Of a stretch of DNA of 64,000 bases, positions 44,535 to 52,616 are shown in pieces. The notes beneath the pieces are model-generated. The model searched no databases. It saw only the letters and a program-made list of their open reading frames with translations, and was not told the DNA's origin. The position numbers and the translations under genes are program-made. This stretch comes from Pseudoalteromonas sp. N1230-9. GTDB taxonomy: Bacteria; Pseudomonadota; Gammaproteobacteria; Enterobacterales; Alteromonadaceae. The stretch is from the NCBI RefSeq assembly GCF_032716425.1, contig NZ_CP090420.1, positions 744,001-808,000 of the forward strand. Direction: 5' to 3'. Every line of letters starts with the position of its first letter. Position 1 is the first letter of the stretch.

Positions 44535-45422
44535 ATGTCAGTAATTAGAATCCCCCAATCTGTTGGGCTAGGTGGTGTTAATACCCCAGCCGATGTAAAA
44601 ACAGTACAAACCGCTTTAAATAAATTACTAAAACTTATCTCACCAACAAAAGCATTAGCAGTAGACGGACGTTTAGGTTCTCGCCCAGAAAACTCTAAAA
44701 CTGTTGCCGCAATAAAACAGTTTCAAAGCAAAGTTGTAGGTATGGTACGTCCTGATGGCAGGATAGATCCAAATGGTCGTTCTCACCGAAAAATAAATGA
44801 AAAGCTGACAACGATAGGTCAGGTTCATTTTAAATTACCAGTGGCCTCTTCGAATGTACAAGCATTGTCAGAATCTGATTTTCAAGATGTTGCGAATCAA
44901 CTTGGGTGTAAGGTTGCTGCTATTAAAGCTGTTGCTGAGGTTGAATCCGCAGGTGATGCTTTTTTCTCAAATGGCAAACCTAAGATTCTATATGAAGCGC
45001 ATATCTTCTCTCGCCTAACGAATCATAAATATGATTCAAGTCATCCGTCTATTTCGAGCAGAAGTTGGAATCGTAGTTTATACGTAGGAGGTCCGCAGGA
45101 ATACGCAAGGCTTGAAAAGGCTATGGAATTAGATGTAATAGAAGCTTTAAAATCGACTTCTTGGGGGCGTTTTCAAATTATGGGGTTTAACTATAGTGCT
45201 GCAGGATTTGCTAGTGTAGAGGCGTTTGTTCAAACAATGTTTACATCACAAAGAAAACAGTTAGATGCATTTGTCAACTTTGTAAAAAGTAAAGGATTAG
45301 AAAAACACTTAATAACATTGAATTGGGCTGCATTTGCTGAAGGTTACAATGGTTCTCAATACGCACAAAATAAGTATGACGTGAAATTAAAAAAGGCTTT
45401 TGATAAATATGATAAAAAGTAA
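44535..45422 (+). CDS. Peptidoglycan muramidase effector (PGB plus DUF3380)
   Basis: A 295-residue effector candidate. Residues 1-90 are almost the same as in the amidase at 40509 (SVGLGGVNTPADVKTVQTAL, VDGRLGSRPENSKTVAAIKQ). The C-terminal part (about 110-292) is an N-acetylmuramidase domain (DUF3380): VAEVESAGDAFF with Glu135/Glu137 as catalytic candidates, KPKILYEAHIFSR, SWGRFQIMGFNY, and FAEGYNGSQYAQNKYD. It should cut the glycan backbone of peptidoglycan. There is no signal peptide, so T6SS delivery fits. AAAAGGAC is the ribosome site. A lipoprotein gene overlaps its end. Confidence 0.87.
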   Translation: MSVIRIPQSVGLGGVNTPADVKTVQTALNKLLKLISPTKALAVDGRLGSRPENSKTVAAIKQFQSKVVGMVRPDGRIDPNGRSHRKINEKLTTIGQVHFKLPVASSNVQALSESDFQDVANQLGCKVAAIKAVAEVESAGDAFFSNGKPKILYEAHIFSRLTNHKYDSSHPSISSRSWNRSLYVGGPQEYARLEKAMELDVIEALKSTSWGRFQIMGFNYSAAGFASVEAFVQTMFTSQRKQLDAFVNFVKSKGLEKHLITLNWAAFAEGYNGSQYAQNKYDVKLKKAFDKYDKK

Positions 45423-45843
45423 ATTTTCTTCGATTTTTATTGCATTACCAATATGCTTTATTGCTTCGTGCAGCGCATCGCAAAATGAGTCAGCGGTTAT
45501 TTTTAAATGCCATGCGGATAAACCCACACCGATTGATGTAGTTGTCAGTGAACATGATGGTAATTATAAGCTTATGCAATTTAACACCGCACAGGTCAAG
45601 CTTACTGAAATGACCTCAATTAGTGATGCGAGTAAATCCAGTTATCATCGTTCTTTGGTTAATGAACACAGTATGACGTTTACACACAATGGTAATAAAA
45701 TAACCGTGAGTGACTACCATAGTGAAGAGCTGGGTATGATTACTAAAGAGAAATCAGTCACTATTGAACATGATGCCAAAAAAGACTATTGGCTTTGTGA
45801 TGATTCAAGTGTTAGCAAATTACCTTCTATTGAGAACTTTTAG
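45409..45843 (+). CDS. Lipoprotein immunity candidate for the muramidase
   Basis: A 144-residue lipoprotein: signal sequence IFIALPICFIASC with a lipobox (IASC) and cysteine near residue 21. The mature part is small, beta-rich and acidic. The frame opens at TTG 45400, but the ATG at 45409 places the signal better; both lie inside the end of the muramidase gene, the usual toxin-immunity overlap. As a periplasm-facing lipoprotein it is well placed to block a muramidase, similar in role to the Tsi-type immunity proteins. Family not recognised. Confidence 0.78.
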   Translation: MIKSKFSSIFIALPICFIASCSASQNESAVIFKCHADKPTPIDVVVSEHDGNYKLMQFNTAQVKLTEMTSISDASKSSYHRSLVNEHSMTFTHNGNKITVSDYHSEELGMITKEKSVTIEHDAKKDYWLCDDSSVSKLPSIENF

Positions 45844-46024
45844 GAATGGCTACTAAAAGGGAAGTGGGTAATTAGTTGTAACTTGAATTTTGCACATGAT
45901 AGTTTAGTAATAAGGCTAGCATATTCTGTCATGGTCTCTGCAAACAGAGCCACTAGTCAACATTTTGTATTTGATAAGCTTTTACAGGTGTATTAGGAAC
46001 AACTACAGAGGATTTTTGTGATTC

Positions 46025-46055
46025 TACCTCAGTTACTTTTAATTAAACTGAGGTA
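46025..46055 (+). terminator. Hairpin in the 45844-46165 gap
   Basis: TACCTCAGTT (46025-46034) and AACTGAGGTA (46046-46055) form a ten-base perfect stem with an 11-base loop, followed by TTCTCTT. It may end transcription from the muramidase-immunity pair. The run of T is interrupted, so strength is uncertain. Nothing else was seen in this 322-base gap, except that the last 15 bases begin the 88-residue-protein repeat. Confidence 0.5.
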
Positions 46056-46165
46056 TTCTCTTCCTCGCTATAAAAAGATAATCTTAAAAAATAAACAAAG
46101 TGCCGCAATCCTCGTCACTGAAAAAGGAGCTATAAACGCGAACTCCAAAGCGTTATAGAAATATT

Positions 46166-46432
46166 ATGGAACAACAACACCAACAAACTCTCACACAGCT
46201 TGTAAACGATGTTTACAACAAGCCTGATTTAATTGAAGAGCATCAGCCGCTTATTGAGCCTTTGCTGACTGATTTAGTCTCAAATGCGCCTTCAGGCTTT
46301 GAAGGCATGGCTGCTATGATTAATACGCATATTTCCAATGGGTTTAAGTTTAAAAACCCTAAAATACAACAGTTTGAGCTTGAATCTGGGTTGTTAAAAT
46401 TAAAAACCTACTTTCAAAAGATTAATCTTTAA
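46166..46432 (+). CDS. Duplicated 88-residue protein of unknown function (copy 2)
   Basis: The protein is identical to that at 33854-34120, with only a few silent base changes. The matching DNA begins just upstream, near 46151, and ends within the first codons of the next gene. The product is helical and soluble. A constant small protein paired with a variable membrane protein at two sites suggests a common partner or a recombination anchor. I could not assign a family. Confidence 0.7.
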   Translation: MEQQHQQTLTQLVNDVYNKPDLIEEHQPLIEPLLTDLVSNAPSGFEGMAAMINTHISNGFKFKNPKIQQFELESGLLKLKTYFQKINL

Positions 46433-46485
46433 CAGGAATTTAGACAGGCCTTTGCTAGCAAAGAACTTAGTTTCAAGGATGACGT

Positions 46486-47277
46486 GTGACATTAATTAAT
46501 ACATGTATGTTAATGGTGATTTTACAGCCGTTGTTTGTTTATTTGGCTCTGTTTAAACAGCCAGAATTTCACCCTATGACAGATACACCGGTCAAAAATG
46601 ATGATGCTCTATTTTTGTTTGTCACCCCTGGGGTATCTGTTTTCTATTTTAGCCAGTTTTTTGAGGCGCTACTTTACCTAGGTGGGGTTTGGGTATTGGG
46701 GTTATTACTCGCTGTAATTTTGGCAAGTAAAGCCAAAAAACCTGTCACAAAGGATGATGCGATCAGCTTTACGATTGCAGGCTTTATCTTTTTCGGGATT
46801 ATAAAATTAATTGCTATGGCAATTGCGTACTTTTTTATGGATGACCCCGCAGAGGCCGCACAGACTGCTATACCCCCCGCAAACGATGAAAGCGTTTTTT
46901 CAGTGAGTCAGCTATTTAGTGTAGATTATTTATATAACGCATTGTGGCCTACATTGTACTTTTTAGTCCTCATGATTATAACGCTTGTGATAAAGGTTAT
47001 TGAACATCATAGTTCATTTAAAAAAGCACCTTCCGGCCTGCTTATTACGCTGGGTGCAGCGCTGGCGGGGATCGCCCCGTTAGCTGGAGAAGCCTATATT
47101 GTTGGGATTATTGCTAACTTTATTATCTTTATTGTTTTTTGCTCCTTGTGTTTAAAAATTGATGTAAAAAAGGATCCATCAGCAGGGGCTATTGGGCTTT
47201 TTTTTGGGTATATACTCATGACGGGAATAGGCTTTAGTGTGATATGCAAAGTTATTTATGAGCTGTTTTTTAATTAA
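46486..47277 (+). CDS. Multi-spanning membrane protein (copy 2)
   Basis: A 263-residue integral membrane protein with about seven hydrophobic segments, starting from GTG at 46486. The beginning (LINTCMLMVILQPLFVYLAL) is close to the paralogue at 34173, as are AKKPVTKDDAISF and the FFGIIK helix; the periplasmic or cytoplasmic loops (for example AEAAQTAIPPANDES) differ most. It follows the identical 88-residue protein. Possible roles are immunity against membrane-acting effectors or a membrane partner of the small protein. Neither is shown by sequence. Confidence 0.7.
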   Translation: MTLINTCMLMVILQPLFVYLALFKQPEFHPMTDTPVKNDDALFLFVTPGVSVFYFSQFFEALLYLGGVWVLGLLLAVILASKAKKPVTKDDAISFTIAGFIFFGIIKLIAMAIAYFFMDDPAEAAQTAIPPANDESVFSVSQLFSVDYLYNALWPTLYFLVLMIITLVIKVIEHHSSFKKAPSGLLITLGAALAGIAPLAGEAYIVGIIANFIIFIVFCSLCLKIDVKKDPSAGAIGLFFGYILMTGIGFSVICKVIYELFFN

Positions 47278-47485
47278 GTTTAAGTGAATTTGCAGTATCT
47301 TTTTTGCGCAATTTGCTTGTTATCCGACTTGTACCTTATTAGAATAAATAATTATATTTTTTAGCTGTACTAGTGTGTTTAGCGCTTAAATCGTATTTAA
47401 GTCATTATAGATTCTTATTTCACGTTTAAAGTAGCTTAATTACAGAGCCTATTTTTTATCTGAATGCTAAAAAGGAGTTTTGCTG

Positions 47486-47998
47486 TTGTCGCGGTTAAAG
47501 TGTTCATTGTTGGGGGTAATCGTGGCTATTATGGCGTTATTTACTGGCTCACACACTTTTGCAAATACTTTTGGTTTGTTTAATAAAGACGATTTTTTGT
47601 TATCGGCTCCTATTAAGGGGATTTTATTAGATAATGGGGTGCCCGTTGTAAATACAAAAGTTATTCGTTCACTCACCTATGGCGACGAGTACATAGATGA
47701 AGCAATAACAAATGATGACGGCTTTTTCGCCTTTGATGAAAAACGAATTCGCACCTCAAAGAAATCAAATATGTTTGATAATGATGCATTAATTCAGCAT
47801 GTGTACCTTGACAATGGCACACCCGAAGGCATTGTGCTGTGGTATGCGGGTATTTCAATTTATGAAAATAGTGAAACGCTAAGGGAGCTTCTTAACGGGT
47901 TACGGTGTGATGTTGCTAAGAAACCACACACCTATGATGTGCCTATTAAAGAAGCATTAGATCATTATTTTACAATCTATGGCGCTTGTGAGTTGTGA
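47486..47998 (+). CDS. Exported DUF6795-like protein, lipase immunity candidate (copy 1)
   Basis: An exported protein of about 170 residues. Its likely start is TTG at 47486, eight bases after AAAGGAG; a TTG at 47480 is too close to that site. The signal peptide contains LLGVIVAIMALFTGSHTFA. The mature part has a carboxypeptidase-regulatory-like beta pattern (SAPIKGILLDNGVPVVNTKV, then AITNDDGFFAFDE) typical of the DUF6795 family as I recall it. It is paralogous to the next gene, and both precede a lipase. A periplasmic inhibitor role is inferred. Confidence 0.72.
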   Translation: MSRLKCSLLGVIVAIMALFTGSHTFANTFGLFNKDDFLLSAPIKGILLDNGVPVVNTKVIRSLTYGDEYIDEAITNDDGFFAFDEKRIRTSKKSNMFDNDALIQHVYLDNGTPEGIVLWYAGISIYENSETLRELLNGLRCDVAKKPHTYDVPIKEALDHYFTIYGACEL

Positions 47999-48014
47999 TT
48001 TTAAGGAGATTATA

Positions 48015-48533
48015 TTGTTAATAGAGCGATTTAAATTGCCAATGCTTATTGCAGCAGTGGCGTTGCTAATTTTATTTACTACAACACAGGTTTTTGCAAA
48101 TATGTTTGGTTTTTTTAGTAAGGAAGAGTTTGAACTATCAGCGCCGGTTGAAGGTCGTTTGCTATACGAAGAGCAGCCTGTTGCTGGTAAAAAGGTATTT
48201 CGTAAACTAAATTATGGCGATGATTATATTGATGAAGTAACAACGGGTACTGATGGCCGTTTTTCTTTTCCTGAAAAAGTGATCAAAACATCAAAGCCAT
48301 CAAACATGTTCGACAATGAATCTGTTATTCAACATATTTACACATTAGATGAAAATGCAGAGGAAGTAACTATTTGGGCTGTTAGAGTATTTCCTTATGA
48401 GCACAAAGATACACTCACCGAATACTTGAATGATTTGGTGTGTGATATCGCACATGAACCACAAACATATGATATAGCGGCTAAAGAAGATAAGCAGCAT
48501 ACATTTGCTGTTTTTACCACTTGTAAGCTCTAA
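48015..48533 (+). CDS. Exported DUF6795-like protein, lipase immunity candidate (copy 2)
   Basis: The open frame begins at 47979 inside the previous gene, but AAGGAG at 48003-48008 points to a TTG start at 48015, giving 172 residues. The signal peptide (MLIAAVALLILFTTTQVFA) is then in the right place. The mature protein parallels the upstream paralogue: SAPVEGRLLYEEQPVAGKKV, NYGDDYIDEVTTGTDGRFSF, PSNMFDNESVIQHIY, and a final TTCKL. Two non-ATG starts in a row suggest low expression. Location before a lipase effector fits periplasmic immunity. Confidence 0.72.
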   Translation: MLIERFKLPMLIAAVALLILFTTTQVFANMFGFFSKEEFELSAPVEGRLLYEEQPVAGKKVFRKLNYGDDYIDEVTTGTDGRFSFPEKVIKTSKPSNMFDNESVIQHIYTLDENAEEVTIWAVRVFPYEHKDTLTEYLNDLVCDIAHEPQTYDIAAKEDKQHTFAVFTTCKL

Positions 48534-48560
48534 CGTTTAAAACCAATAAAGGGATTTAAA

Positions 48561-49727
48561 ATGAATACGTTAACACCTACTCAAGCAGTTCAATTAGCGT
48601 CACTTGCCTATGATGCTAAAGAATTAAAAAATACAAAACTTTTAAATGGGCTGTTGCATGCGTCTTTGCGAGACCAGTTTGATTTCTCTATCAATAGTAA
48701 GTCTATACAGGGCGTTTCAGGCGGCTTTTTCTCTCACCTATTTGGCTTAAGCACAGGCTTTGGTCTGGTTGCACATGGTAAAAATGCATTCCAAGGGCAT
48801 TCAGTTATTACCATTCGCGGGACTGCTTCACTGAGAGACGGCCTAACTGATGCACATTTCGGTTTAAGTGGTGGCGCTAACGGCAGCATGGTTCATGCTG
48901 GTTTTAATAAAACGTTTTATACAATGAAGCCAGCTCTTCAAGAGTTTATGGCAGCGAATGTAAGAGATAAAATTACAGCGGGTGTTCATTTAGTTGGCCA
49001 CAGCTTAGGGGGCGCTTTAGCAACGCTGGCTGCCGATTGGATTAAAGCAGAATATTCGTTACCAGTAAAACTTTATACATTTGGTTCGCCAAGGGTAGGT
49101 TTAGAAGACTTCTCAAGATCGGCTACTTCAAGAATAGATCACATTTACCGATGTACGCATGGTGCTGATCCGGTAACTAAAGTACCGTTATGGCCATTTT
49201 CTCATGCGCCTTATAACGGTCAAGAAATACGCCTAGACAGCGGCCAAGGCCTTAAAGGTGCGGCACATAAGCTTAGCGGAAACCCAGGTTACGTAAATAC
49301 GGCCAATAGTAGTGATTGGAATAACTTAACCGTTAAAGCAAACCATTACCTTAACACGCCTGTAAGACTCAACTTTGAAGATAGAAACCAAGCATCATTT
49401 AATGCCCATTGGGCCGATAAATTAGGAGCTGCGTTAGTCACTTTATTAAAAGATGCGGGCTATTACAGTGCTGTGGCGGCACAAGCGGCAATTGGTACAG
49501 GTTTAACCTTTTACGATATGTTGGCTCGCACATTAGATAAGATTGCTAAAGCGTCTGCTTCATTTGCATCTCAGACTTTGGGCTTAATTGGTCATATGCT
49601 GGTTTTTGCAGGGAAAGTGATTGGTAAGGCGGTAGAGCTAACATACAGTGTGATTAAATGGGCATTCGACTCGACGCTTGGTGCCTTATATCAAGCTGCA
49701 AGAGATGGTTTAAATGGCCTAGACTAA
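48561..49727 (+). CDS. Class 3 lipase, putative T6SS phospholipase effector
   Basis: A 388-residue alpha/beta hydrolase of the lipase class 3 family. The nucleophile elbow GHSLGG places Ser148 as catalytic; Asp in GADPVTKVP and His in the following region complete the likely triad. ITIRGTAS is the oxyanion strand. The C-terminal 100 residues are helical and hydrophobic (LGLIGHMLVFAGKVIGKAVEL) and may contact membranes. There is no signal peptide, which fits delivery by T6SS to the periplasm of a target cell. AAAGGG is the ribosome site. Two exported DUF6795-like genes lie upstream; a terminator follows. Confidence 0.85.
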   Translation: MNTLTPTQAVQLASLAYDAKELKNTKLLNGLLHASLRDQFDFSINSKSIQGVSGGFFSHLFGLSTGFGLVAHGKNAFQGHSVITIRGTASLRDGLTDAHFGLSGGANGSMVHAGFNKTFYTMKPALQEFMAANVRDKITAGVHLVGHSLGGALATLAADWIKAEYSLPVKLYTFGSPRVGLEDFSRSATSRIDHIYRCTHGADPVTKVPLWPFSHAPYNGQEIRLDSGQGLKGAAHKLSGNPGYVNTANSSDWNNLTVKANHYLNTPVRLNFEDRNQASFNAHWADKLGAALVTLLKDAGYYSAVAAQAAIGTGLTFYDMLARTLDKIAKASASFASQTLGLIGHMLVFAGKVIGKAVELTYSVIKWAFDSTLGALYQAARDGLNGLD

Positions 49728-49736
49728 AATATTTAA

Positions 49737-49760
49737 GGGCATGCACTGCATGCCCTTTTT
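49737..49760. terminator. Strong intrinsic terminator after the lipase gene
   Basis: GGGCATGC, a three-base loop, and GCATGCCC (49748-49755) are followed by TTTTT. The stem is perfect. It lies between the lipase gene and a convergent gene whose stop is at 49762, with an A-rich stretch on the other side, so it probably serves both directions. It marks the right end of the effector island. Confidence 0.88.
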
Positions 49761-49761
49761 A

Positions 49762-50367
49762 TTAGTTGTTATTCCCTTTTAACGTGCCGATATCGATCCC
49801 GTTTTTACTTAGCTCAGTTTTAAGTAATGCTGCACTGCTCTGTAGGTTCGGTAAGGTCTGATTTTCAATTATCGCTACTGCTTTTTTCAGCTCTTCAGAT
49901 GCATATTTGGCTGACATTTTTCGGTTTATTGCGGCATCTATAATAAATTGGCTCTGACTGTAAAAGCGACGCACTTGAGTTAGAAACTCGCTTGGTGTTT
50001 CTAAAGTTGTGGGCGAATATTGCATTGTTTGCCAAATGTACTTTTCGATTGTTGGCTTATTATATTCAAGCTCAGACTTAGGTGGGCTTTTAGCCAACAA
50101 GGCTGCAAACTTACTAAGATTATCTGCGTTATCCTTCACTTCATCGTACAAAGAAGTACGAAGGTAATAGTTATCTTCCATCTTGCTAAAAGTATCAAAC
50201 TTTAGCGCTTGCTCTAAACCACTTTGCGCTGCGAGATAAACACCAAAAACAGTTGATAGCACTAAAAAAACTTGATTGAGCCAAAAGCCGGTACTCTTTA
50301 GCTCTTTATTATCCACTGTTTTAAGGGCATTGCTGATCTTTGGTGGATTTTTATTACTGTTATCCAT
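49762..50367 (-). CDS. Single-pass membrane protein of unknown function
   Basis: A 201-residue protein with one membrane helix (about residues 29-48, FWLNQVFLVLSTVFGVYLA) and a helical soluble part of 150 residues. The ATG has an AGGAGT ribosome site. The residues after the helix (ALKFDTFSKMEDNYYLRTSL) are amphipathic and the rest looks like a coiled or bundled domain. The family is not recognised. It is convergent with the lipase gene and shares the terminator, and is probably not part of the effector island. Confidence 0.8.
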   Translation of the reverse strand: MDNSNKNPPKISNALKTVDNKELKSTGFWLNQVFLVLSTVFGVYLAAQSGLEQALKFDTFSKMEDNYYLRTSLYDEVKDNADNLSKFAALLAKSPPKSELEYNKPTIEKYIWQTMQYSPTTLETPSEFLTQVRRFYSQSQFIIDAAINRKMSAKYASEELKKAVAIIENQTLPNLQSSAALLKTELSKNGIDIGTLKGNNN

Positions 50368-50440
50368 GATTAGACTCCTTTCATTTATACTATTAAAACA
50401 TTGTAATAGATAAAGAAAGTTTAATCACTAGATAACAAAG

Positions 50441-50902
50441 CTAATCTCTTTCTAAAAGCACAGCACCCGAGTGTTCTTCACCTAAATGATCTTCTTTATT
50501 ATAAATAGGGCACTTAGCCATGGATAAACAGCCACAGCCAATACAGCCGTTCACTCGGTCTCTGAGTCGTTGCATATAGTGAATTTTTTCATCTAATTGA
50601 GTTTGCCAGCGTTTTGAAAGCTCTGCCCAGTCTTGTTTTGTTGGTGTGCGTTGCTCAGGTAGAGTACTCAGCGTATGCTTTATAGCTTCTAGGGTAATGC
50701 CCATGGCCTGTGCTGCCTTTATCACGGCGATACGGCGAAGGACATCAGGCTTATAACGACGCTGATTGCCATTATTACGCCAACTACGGATTAAGCCTTT
50801 TGTTTCATAAAAATGCAGCGTTGAGACTTTAACGCCACTGCGCTTAGCCACAAAGCCAACCGATAGGTTTGCATCAACGAGTTTTTTTTCTGATCCTGAC
50901 AT
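50441..50902 (-). CDS. soxR: Redox-sensing transcription activator SoxR
   Basis: SoxR is a MerR-family dimer with a [2Fe-2S] cluster that turns on target promoters when oxidised by redox-active compounds or superoxide. The N-terminal helix-turn-helix (VGFVAKRSGVKVSTLHFYE, about residues 15-33) and the C-terminal iron-sulfur ligands C120, C123, C125 and C131 (CIGCGCLSMAKC) are all present. The ATG at 50902 follows GGAG and gives 153 residues; a TTG 12 bases upstream is less likely. It is divergent from a reductase gene with a SoxR box between them. Confidence 0.96.
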   Translation of the reverse strand: MSGSEKKLVDANLSVGFVAKRSGVKVSTLHFYETKGLIRSWRNNGNQRRYKPDVLRRIAVIKAAQAMGITLEAIKHTLSTLPEQRTPTKQDWAELSKRWQTQLDEKIHYMQRLRDRVNGCIGCGCLSMAKCPIYNKEDHLGEEHSGAVLLERD

Positions 50903-50918
50903 AATTTGCTCCAAAGTG

Positions 50919-50949
50919 TTGACCTAAAGTTAGCTTGAGGTTTTACGCT
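50919..50949 (+). promoter_or_regulatory. SoxR-box promoter of the adjacent reductase gene
   Basis: CCTAAAGTTAGCTTGAGG at 50923-50940 differs at only two positions from the classical SoxR box CCTCAAGTTAACTTGAGG. It lies in the spacer between TTGACC (50919-50924) and TACGCT (50944-50949), which are 19 bases apart, the long spacing typical of MerR-family promoters. This strongly suggests that SoxR controls the reductase gene at 50980 directly, and perhaps itself. Confidence 0.88.
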
Positions 50950-50979
50950 GCGCACATCATAAAAAAAGGAGCAATAATA

Positions 50980-51444
50980 ATGCAACAAAAACCGACTGAA
51001 AATACAGTAATCATCTATTCAAGTGCAAGAAAACAAGGAAATACGAGCTTACAAGTTAATGATTATAAAAAGCAATATGGAGGAGATATCGTCTGCCTTG
51101 ATGATTATATTATTTCAGCTTACCGCTACGATAAACAGTATAAAAATGATGACTTTTATGCCGTTTTTGAAGCTCTATTAAGCTATCAACATTGGGTGAT
51201 AGCATCACCGGTTTATTGGTATAACACAACGCCACAATTTAAAGCATTTTTAGACCGTATTACTGATTATATGGACGATGAAATTCTCAGACCTAAGCTT
51301 AGAACGCTTCGTGAAAAGCAGTTCTCACTGCTATCAAATGCAGGTTCGGTTAACGCGCCAAGTGCGTTTATTGATATGTTTAAAAATACCTTTAACTATT
51401 TAGGCATGACCTTTAAAGCACATCAGCATATTGAGGCTAGTTAA
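50980..51444 (+). CDS. Flavodoxin-fold NAD(P)H-dependent oxidoreductase
   Basis: A 154-residue flavodoxin-fold protein of the NADPH-dependent FMN reductase type. The N-terminal strand and phosphate loop (VIIYSSARKQGNTS, with SSARKQGNT as the FMN phosphate site) and the ASPVYWYNTTPQFKAFLDR segment (about residues 76-94) are typical. Start at ATG 50980 after AAAGGAG; the frame also runs upstream through the promoter. Its SoxR-type promoter indicates a role in dealing with redox-cycling drugs such as quinones, by two-electron reduction. The specific substrate is unknown. Confidence 0.88.
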   Translation: MQQKPTENTVIIYSSARKQGNTSLQVNDYKKQYGGDIVCLDDYIISAYRYDKQYKNDDFYAVFEALLSYQHWVIASPVYWYNTTPQFKAFLDRITDYMDDEILRPKLRTLREKQFSLLSNAGSVNAPSAFIDMFKNTFNYLGMTFKAHQHIEAS

Positions 51445-51492
51445 AGTCAGAAAAAAAGGTTAGGCTAGAGATAAAAAACAACAGGGTTACTT

Positions 51493-52017
51493 ATGAAATT
51501 AACATTGTTGGGTTTATCTCTCGCATTGGTAGCAAATTTAAGTCATGCAGAGCAAAAAGAGCCCGCGATCAAAGGATTTGGTTTTTATTATACTGTGCCA
51601 AATCATACGGCTATTGATGAGCAAACAAGGTTTAAAATTGCCTTTGATGTGGCCGATGCCGCAGAAAGAGGTAAGCAAAATAACAGTATTAACTCGCTAG
51701 CACGTTTTATTAATATGCACATTGCCCATGGGGTGAAACCAGAAAACATTGAACTTGCTTTGGTTGTGCATGGCAGTGCAAGTGTTGATGTACTCAAAAC
51801 GGGCGCTTATAAGCAACGTTTTAATAGCGATAATAAAAACCAACAATTGATTTCACAATTACTCGCGCACAACACCGTTGTTTATGTATGTGGTCAGTCG
51901 GCAACACATATGCAGGTTAAGCAAGAGCAACTGATACCAGGTGTGCAAATGGCATTATCTGCCATGACAGCGCACGCACAACTACAGCAGCAGGGCTATA
52001 CCCTGAATCCATTTTAA
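51493..52017 (+). CDS. Exported DsrE-family protein
   Basis: A 174-residue protein with a signal peptide (KLTLLGLSLALVANLSHA, then EQK) and a DsrE-like fold: HGVKPENIELALVVHGSAS (about residues 78-95) and VVYVCGQSATHMQV with a Cys (about 132-146) in the usual place for sulfur carriers of this family. Periplasmic DsrE-like proteins are linked to sulfur handling, but the role here is unknown. AGGGTTACTT is a weak ribosome site. Its stop overlaps the next gene (TAATG), so the two form a transcript, possibly with the reductase. Confidence 0.85.
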   Translation: MKLTLLGLSLALVANLSHAEQKEPAIKGFGFYYTVPNHTAIDEQTRFKIAFDVADAAERGKQNNSINSLARFINMHIAHGVKPENIELALVVHGSASVDVLKTGAYKQRFNSDNKNQQLISQLLAHNTVVYVCGQSATHMQVKQEQLIPGVQMALSAMTAHAQLQQQGYTLNPF

Positions 52018-52616
52018 TGAATATTCTTTGTTTTGGTGATTCTAATACCTATGGGATTTCACCGCTAGATGGTAAGCGCTTTGACGAACATACACGTTGG
52101 CCATGTTTGCTTGCAGACAAGCTCGGTGCAGGGCATTTGGTTATTGAAGCAGGGCTACCAAATCGTACGATAGCTGATGAGCCACCATTTAGTGGTGATA
52201 AATTAGGTGTTAAGTACTTAGAGCCATATCTTCGAGCGTATCATATTGATGTCATCATTATTCAGCTAGGTACGAACGATTTAAAGCGTCGTTTTGGATT
52301 AGCAGCCGATGATATTGCCAAAGCACTGGATACGTTAATAGTCGACATCGAAAATCACTATCTGCATCGAGAAATGCCTAAAATAGTGGTGCTGAGTCCA
52401 TCTGCGGTTTATGAGGTTGGGGCTTATCAGTCTATCTATGCGGGCGCTGCCAAAAAAGCGAAGCAATTAACAGTTGAGTATAAATTAGTCACAGAACGCC
52501 ATGAGTGTCACTTTATAAACGGTTATGCTCTCCTTGTTCCTTGCCAAACAGAGGGCGTACATTGGCAGGCCCAAGAGCATAAGTTACTTGCCGACTATTT
52601 ATTTGAATATCTTTAA
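52017..52616 (+). CDS. SGNH/GDSL-family hydrolase
   Basis: A 199-residue SGNH hydrolase. Block I is ILCFGDSNTYG with catalytic Ser9, block II has the GLPNRT glycine, block III is QLGTNDLK, and block V is EGVHW with the catalytic His near residue 183. This matches arylesterase-like enzymes that act on small esters. No signal peptide, so it works in the cytoplasm. The ATG overlaps the stop of the DsrE-like gene. It ends four bases from a convergent response-regulator gene. Confidence 0.92.
   Translation: MNILCFGDSNTYGISPLDGKRFDEHTRWPCLLADKLGAGHLVIEAGLPNRTIADEPPFSGDKLGVKYLEPYLRAYHIDVIIIQLGTNDLKRRFGLAADDIAKALDTLIVDIENHYLHREMPKIVVLSPSAVYEVGAYQSIYAGAAKKAKQLTVEYKLVTERHECHFINGYALLVPCQTEGVHWQAQEHKLLADYLFEYL

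Noticed and set aside
28438..47277. Transposon or integron origin of the effector island
   Set aside because: I looked for transposase or integrase reading frames, terminal inverted repeats and attC-like hairpins and found none that hold up. The repeats seen are coding or leader sequences shared by homologous genes.
47979..48014. Start of the second DUF6795-like gene at 47979
   Set aside because: That start lies inside the previous gene, lacks a ribosome site and puts 12 residues before a signal peptide. The TTG at 48015 after AAGGAG is far better.
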